The notes under the pieces: generated by a model
Databases searched by the model: none
What the model was told of the DNA's origin: nothing
The model's input: the letters and a program-made list of their open reading frames with translations, nothing else
Translations under genes and position numbers: made by a program
Source of the DNA: Tetrahymena thermophila SB210
Taxonomy: Eukaryota > Ciliophora > Oligohymenophorea > Hymenostomatida > Tetrahymenidae
Direction of reading: 5' to 3'
DNA: 64,000 bases
Assembly (NCBI RefSeq): GCF_000189635.1
Contig: NW_002476579.1
Location: 1 to 64,000 of the forward strand
Shown: positions 60,806 to 64,000 of the stretch, piece by piece
Numbering within the stretch: position 1 is the first letter of the stretch
How the letters are laid out: each line of letters begins with the position of its first letter

Positions 60806-63800
60806 TCAAACTATAAATAACAAATCTGGTATAATGTCATAGACGCAAATTGGCTACTTTTTATTTTTTTCCAGAGCTTTTAGCAAGTAGTGATTTGATT
60901 TTTGGAGATTCCCTTGGAGTTAGTGGATTTATCCAAATCCGTAACTAAGTATATAATTTTATAAAATTAAAATTTATTTTATAAAAAGAATTAAAGGCAT
61001 ATTAGAAAATGTTGTTTCGCTCAAAAAAAGTTTTGAGATTATTAAATTAAATTTTTACCAAATCTCAGAAGATTCTTTGAATTTAGATCCTGCTATCAAT
61101 AGTTCTACTGCCCTGTCTACTCTTCTGCTATCAGTATTTATATTTTTTAAGTAAAGTAGAGCCAAATTTTGCATAGATTTAAGGTGATAAAAATCTGTCT
61201 TTAAGATTTCTTCGTATTTTTGCATAGCTATTTCATCTTGTTCCTTTTTTTCAGACAGAAGTGCAAGCTTTTATTTATTTTAATAATTTTTTAATTGGAA
61301 TTTTACATTTCAGCAGTTCTTAGTATTTTGATATAATATTTAGCAAAAATGCTATCATATTTTTGAAAAAGTTACTGATAAAAAAATTCAAAGCAAAATT
61401 TCATAGAAAATATTTAAAAAAGCTGATTGATTGATAATTGTGAAATTTTTTTTGCTTTTAATAAAAGAAATTGGGATTTGTTTAGATTATTAAGATATTA
61501 ATAAGTATGTTTGTTATTAAAAAGATGAAAATAAATATGTACATAATATTCTGACTCAATCAGATTTTTTTTATTTCCATCATTCAAGAGTGCTGTCATA
61601 TCTTCAATGCAATCGTAGTACTCAAGATGGAACAGTATGTCTATAAAGTAATTTAGTGTCTATATCATTTAAAATTATTTAAATATAAATTTTTTGTATG
61701 ATTTACTAGACCAAGCCCAGTCAATTTACAATTAAAATGTTAAAAAAATAATAAACTCATCAAGTTAGTTAGCTTAACTTACAAGGATGATGGTTGATAG
61801 CATGGTTTTAAGTAATAATATATAATTCTAAATATTTTTGCTTCATATCAATTTGTCAAAAATTAGTTTATGAGTGAGTTATTTTTAAGTAGTTCTGAAA
61901 ATTAAAGCATGAATGAGTTAGAGATTTAAATGACGAATTTTGTTTTTAAATTTTTATTTGATTTCTTTCTTAGTTTTTTATCTTAAAATAAAGGTAATAA
62001 TTTTAATTAAAATTTTGAGAAAAACACTGGCAAAAGCTATTATCAACATTTATCCAATATAAAATAAATGAATAATAAGGTAGAATAAATAAATAAATCA
62101 ATGAATTGTGATTTTTTAAATTTTTGCCTTTTGTATGTATTCTTACTACATATATTACTAGTAATTTTTTTCATTTAAAAAACTTCTGACAATAAATTAG
62201 TAGATAGTGAAAAAATAACAAAGAAAGGGCTTGAAAGAATTAAAAAAGCATCTTATAATAAAATTACATTTTTATAATCTAAGTAAACTCTTGGAGGGAT
62301 TTCTTAAGAATGCTAGTCTTTTAGTGGTATCAAATTCTTTTCTAAAATAAAAAAAATGGTTTTGATTCCTATATATTTAAGGCTTTGATTAGCTTTATGC
62401 ACATAAAAATTATAATTATTAATTGAATTCTGGAAACTAACTTGATTGGTTTGGATCATTTCCATTATTTTTCTTTTTTCTAACGAGGTTTTTTTTACAT
62501 TATTTGACACATTCAAACAATTTGGTATTTACTTGTTAATTTAAAACATAATAAAATAATTTACTGCAAAATTCAGGATCAAATTCCTTGGATAATTCTT
62601 TTTTTAATATAACTTAGCAAGCATTCACCATATACAGTATAATTTGTTTAAATTGTTTACTTTTCTAAGATTCCTATATAGCCAAAAAAAATAAGTAAAT
62701 TAATTAATCTGCCATTCATTCAATATATTTTTAACATTATTACCATAAATAATGTTTAATTAATTAATTTAGAAAAGAAAAAAATTTTTTTGTTTTAAGT
62801 TTCAAAATGTAAATTTACAAGAAATATTTAAATTTATCAGATTTAGAGAAATCTCTCTCTATTTGCCTATCCTTAAATTTTTTAAAATTAAAAAAATAGA
62901 TTACAGATTTTAAAAAGTCTTTTATCCCTGAGCCAAAGTGATGAGAAACTTTATAATCAGGTAAATTTTCTTCTGCAATCAGTAATTTCTCTGCTTCAAT
63001 AAATGCCATCAGGATGTATAGGATGGGTTCGTTTTAGTTTTCTTTTAGTAGACTTGAAATTAAAAGCTAACATTTCTTGAGTTCTCCTTTAGCAGAGTAA
63101 ATAAGAGCTAGCAGAATGAATGCGTAATGTGAGCTTTTATTAAGAGCGCATGATTGTAAAGCATACTCAAGAGCTTTGTCCATATTCAAGCTGTGTGCAT
63201 AAGCCTTTGCAAGTGCTTGGCAAACTAAATAGTTTTTATTATTCTTGCTGTAACTCTTTTCTAAATACTCAATTGCTTTAGAAAGATAAACATTCTTATC
63301 TTGCTCATATTGAGCATTTCTAAATATATTGTAATAGCTAAATCCAACATTTGCAAGCAGAGTTTCTTACAAAAATATTTTCCTCGAATTTTCTGTGTTA
63401 GATTCTAAAAAGTTATTCAAGTTAAGCTTCGCCAAAGATAAGCCTTCCTGTTTTTAAATTTAAAAAGTGTGAAAATGTAAAATTTTTAGCTATTTGTAGG
63501 AGTAATCAAAACTCAAATCTAATTAATTTTCAGCTTATCTAATTAATAAAAAAACCTAAATCTATAATTCATCAAATATTTTTTTAAACATTCTTTTAAT
63601 CTGTAAGTAAATGGTGTTTAAAATTAAAAAATATGTTTATTTCAACTTTTTTTAATAATTTTCCATTAAAATATATGAAAATTTTATAAATACCTCATTT
63701 TTGCCAAGATTAAGCCCAGTAAAAATTGAAGATAAAGACAATAGTAAAGGGAAAGCATAATGAGAAGGTAATTGATCAGATTAAGTTAAGCTTTATATCA

Positions 63801-64000
63801 ACTGATATAATTTAGAATACTCTTCTCTGAGGTATAGTTAAACACTCATTTTCATACCTAAAATATTGTCATCGAAAGGTGAGCTCATCATAAACTCCAT
63901 GAAGTTAAATGCAAAATCTTCTCTTTTTATTTTTAAGCTCAGTAGATTTACAAGGGAAGGAACCTTTTTTTTTAAAAAAAATTAGCTTGTAACTTATTTT
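60806..64000 (-). CDS. TTC7-like TPR protein, 3' part (5' end beyond window)
   Basis: Secure exons: 63963-63694, 63447-62905, 62673-62159, 61659 to about 61320, 61267-61059, 60944-60806. One or more small exons between 62158 and 61660, and the junction near 61270-61330, are unresolved. TPR motifs: AIEYLEKSYSKNNKNYLVCQ, ALEYALQSCALNKSSHYAFI, LLALIYSAKGELKKCQLLIS, YEEILKTDFYHLKSMQNLAL. The C-terminus (CYGFGQIHQLQGNLQKSNHY, LLKALEKNK, DIIPDLL) aligns with the last repeat and IIP ending of TTC7A/B. TTC7 scaffolds the phosphatidylinositol 4-kinase III alpha complex at the plasma membrane; that role is inferred. The middle Asn/Gln-rich insert (around LRRNPSKS-type basic sequence, 62300-62450) is not typical. 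The most 5' exon seen begins after an acceptor at 63964, so more exons lie to the right. Confidence 0.8.

Noticed and set aside
61060-61267. Alternative C-terminus in which the last TTC7-like exon is read as a Pro/Lys-rich tail (SPKIKSLLAKSSGKK)
   Set aside because: The phase-consistent reading gives a TPR repeat and IIP ending matching TTC7, so the alternative frame was dropped.
1-64000. CRISPR arrays, bacterial operons, prophage or transposase genes
   Set aside because: No spaced repeats, ribosome-binding sites or transposase-like frames seen; the window is clearly eukaryotic.

Overview
The window looks like part of a ciliate macronuclear chromosome, most likely Tetrahymena or a close oligohymenophorean relative. 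Intergenic DNA is extremely AT-rich. Every convincing protein uses TAA and TAG as glutamine and stops only at TGA. Introns are short, AT-rich and GT-AG. Standard-code translation shatters the real genes, so I read them with the ciliate code and built exons by hand; the exon sums and splice phases below close exactly unless stated otherwise. A run of 100 Ns at 22879-22978 is an assembly gap.

Layout: 1-8900 holds a minus-strand cluster of four small, secreted, cysteine-patterned, probably GPI-anchored paralogues plus a decayed fifth copy and a ~340-bp tandem duplication. 11466-11515 is an isolated GC-rich hairpin. 11714-16438 (-) is one 1574-codon exon coding for a degenerate kinase domain, one membrane helix and a long leucine-rich repeat region. 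17023-19545 (-) is an SLC22-like organic ion transporter of the major facilitator superfamily. 20591-22343 (+) is a coiled-coil protein with a PG-rich motif. 24819-26018 and 30031-31239 (+) are diverged paralogues sharing an RVxF-like C-terminal block. 32813-34507 (+) is a basic low-complexity protein. 34851-36011 (+) is DNAJC9-like, 36638-39602 (+) is IFT81, and 40944-45301 (+) is a choline-transporter-like (SLC44) protein.

The right part holds mitochondrial ribosomal protein bL33 (47172-47424, -), two U2 snRNA genes in tandem (-), an RCC1-repeat protein (49137-53073, -), a nine-exon leucine-rich repeat-like gene (54577-56423, -), the CDK subunit CKS1 (58919-59197, -) and the 3' part of a TTC7-like TPR gene (60806 to the right edge, -).

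The genes do not form an operon-like pathway. Housekeeping functions (splicing, cell cycle, mitochondrial translation, intraflagellar transport, histone chaperoning, lipid and ion transport) are interspersed with lineage-specific families. The most unusual material is the small Cys-rich cluster, the hairpin, the pseudokinase-LRR gene and the RVxF paralogue pair.
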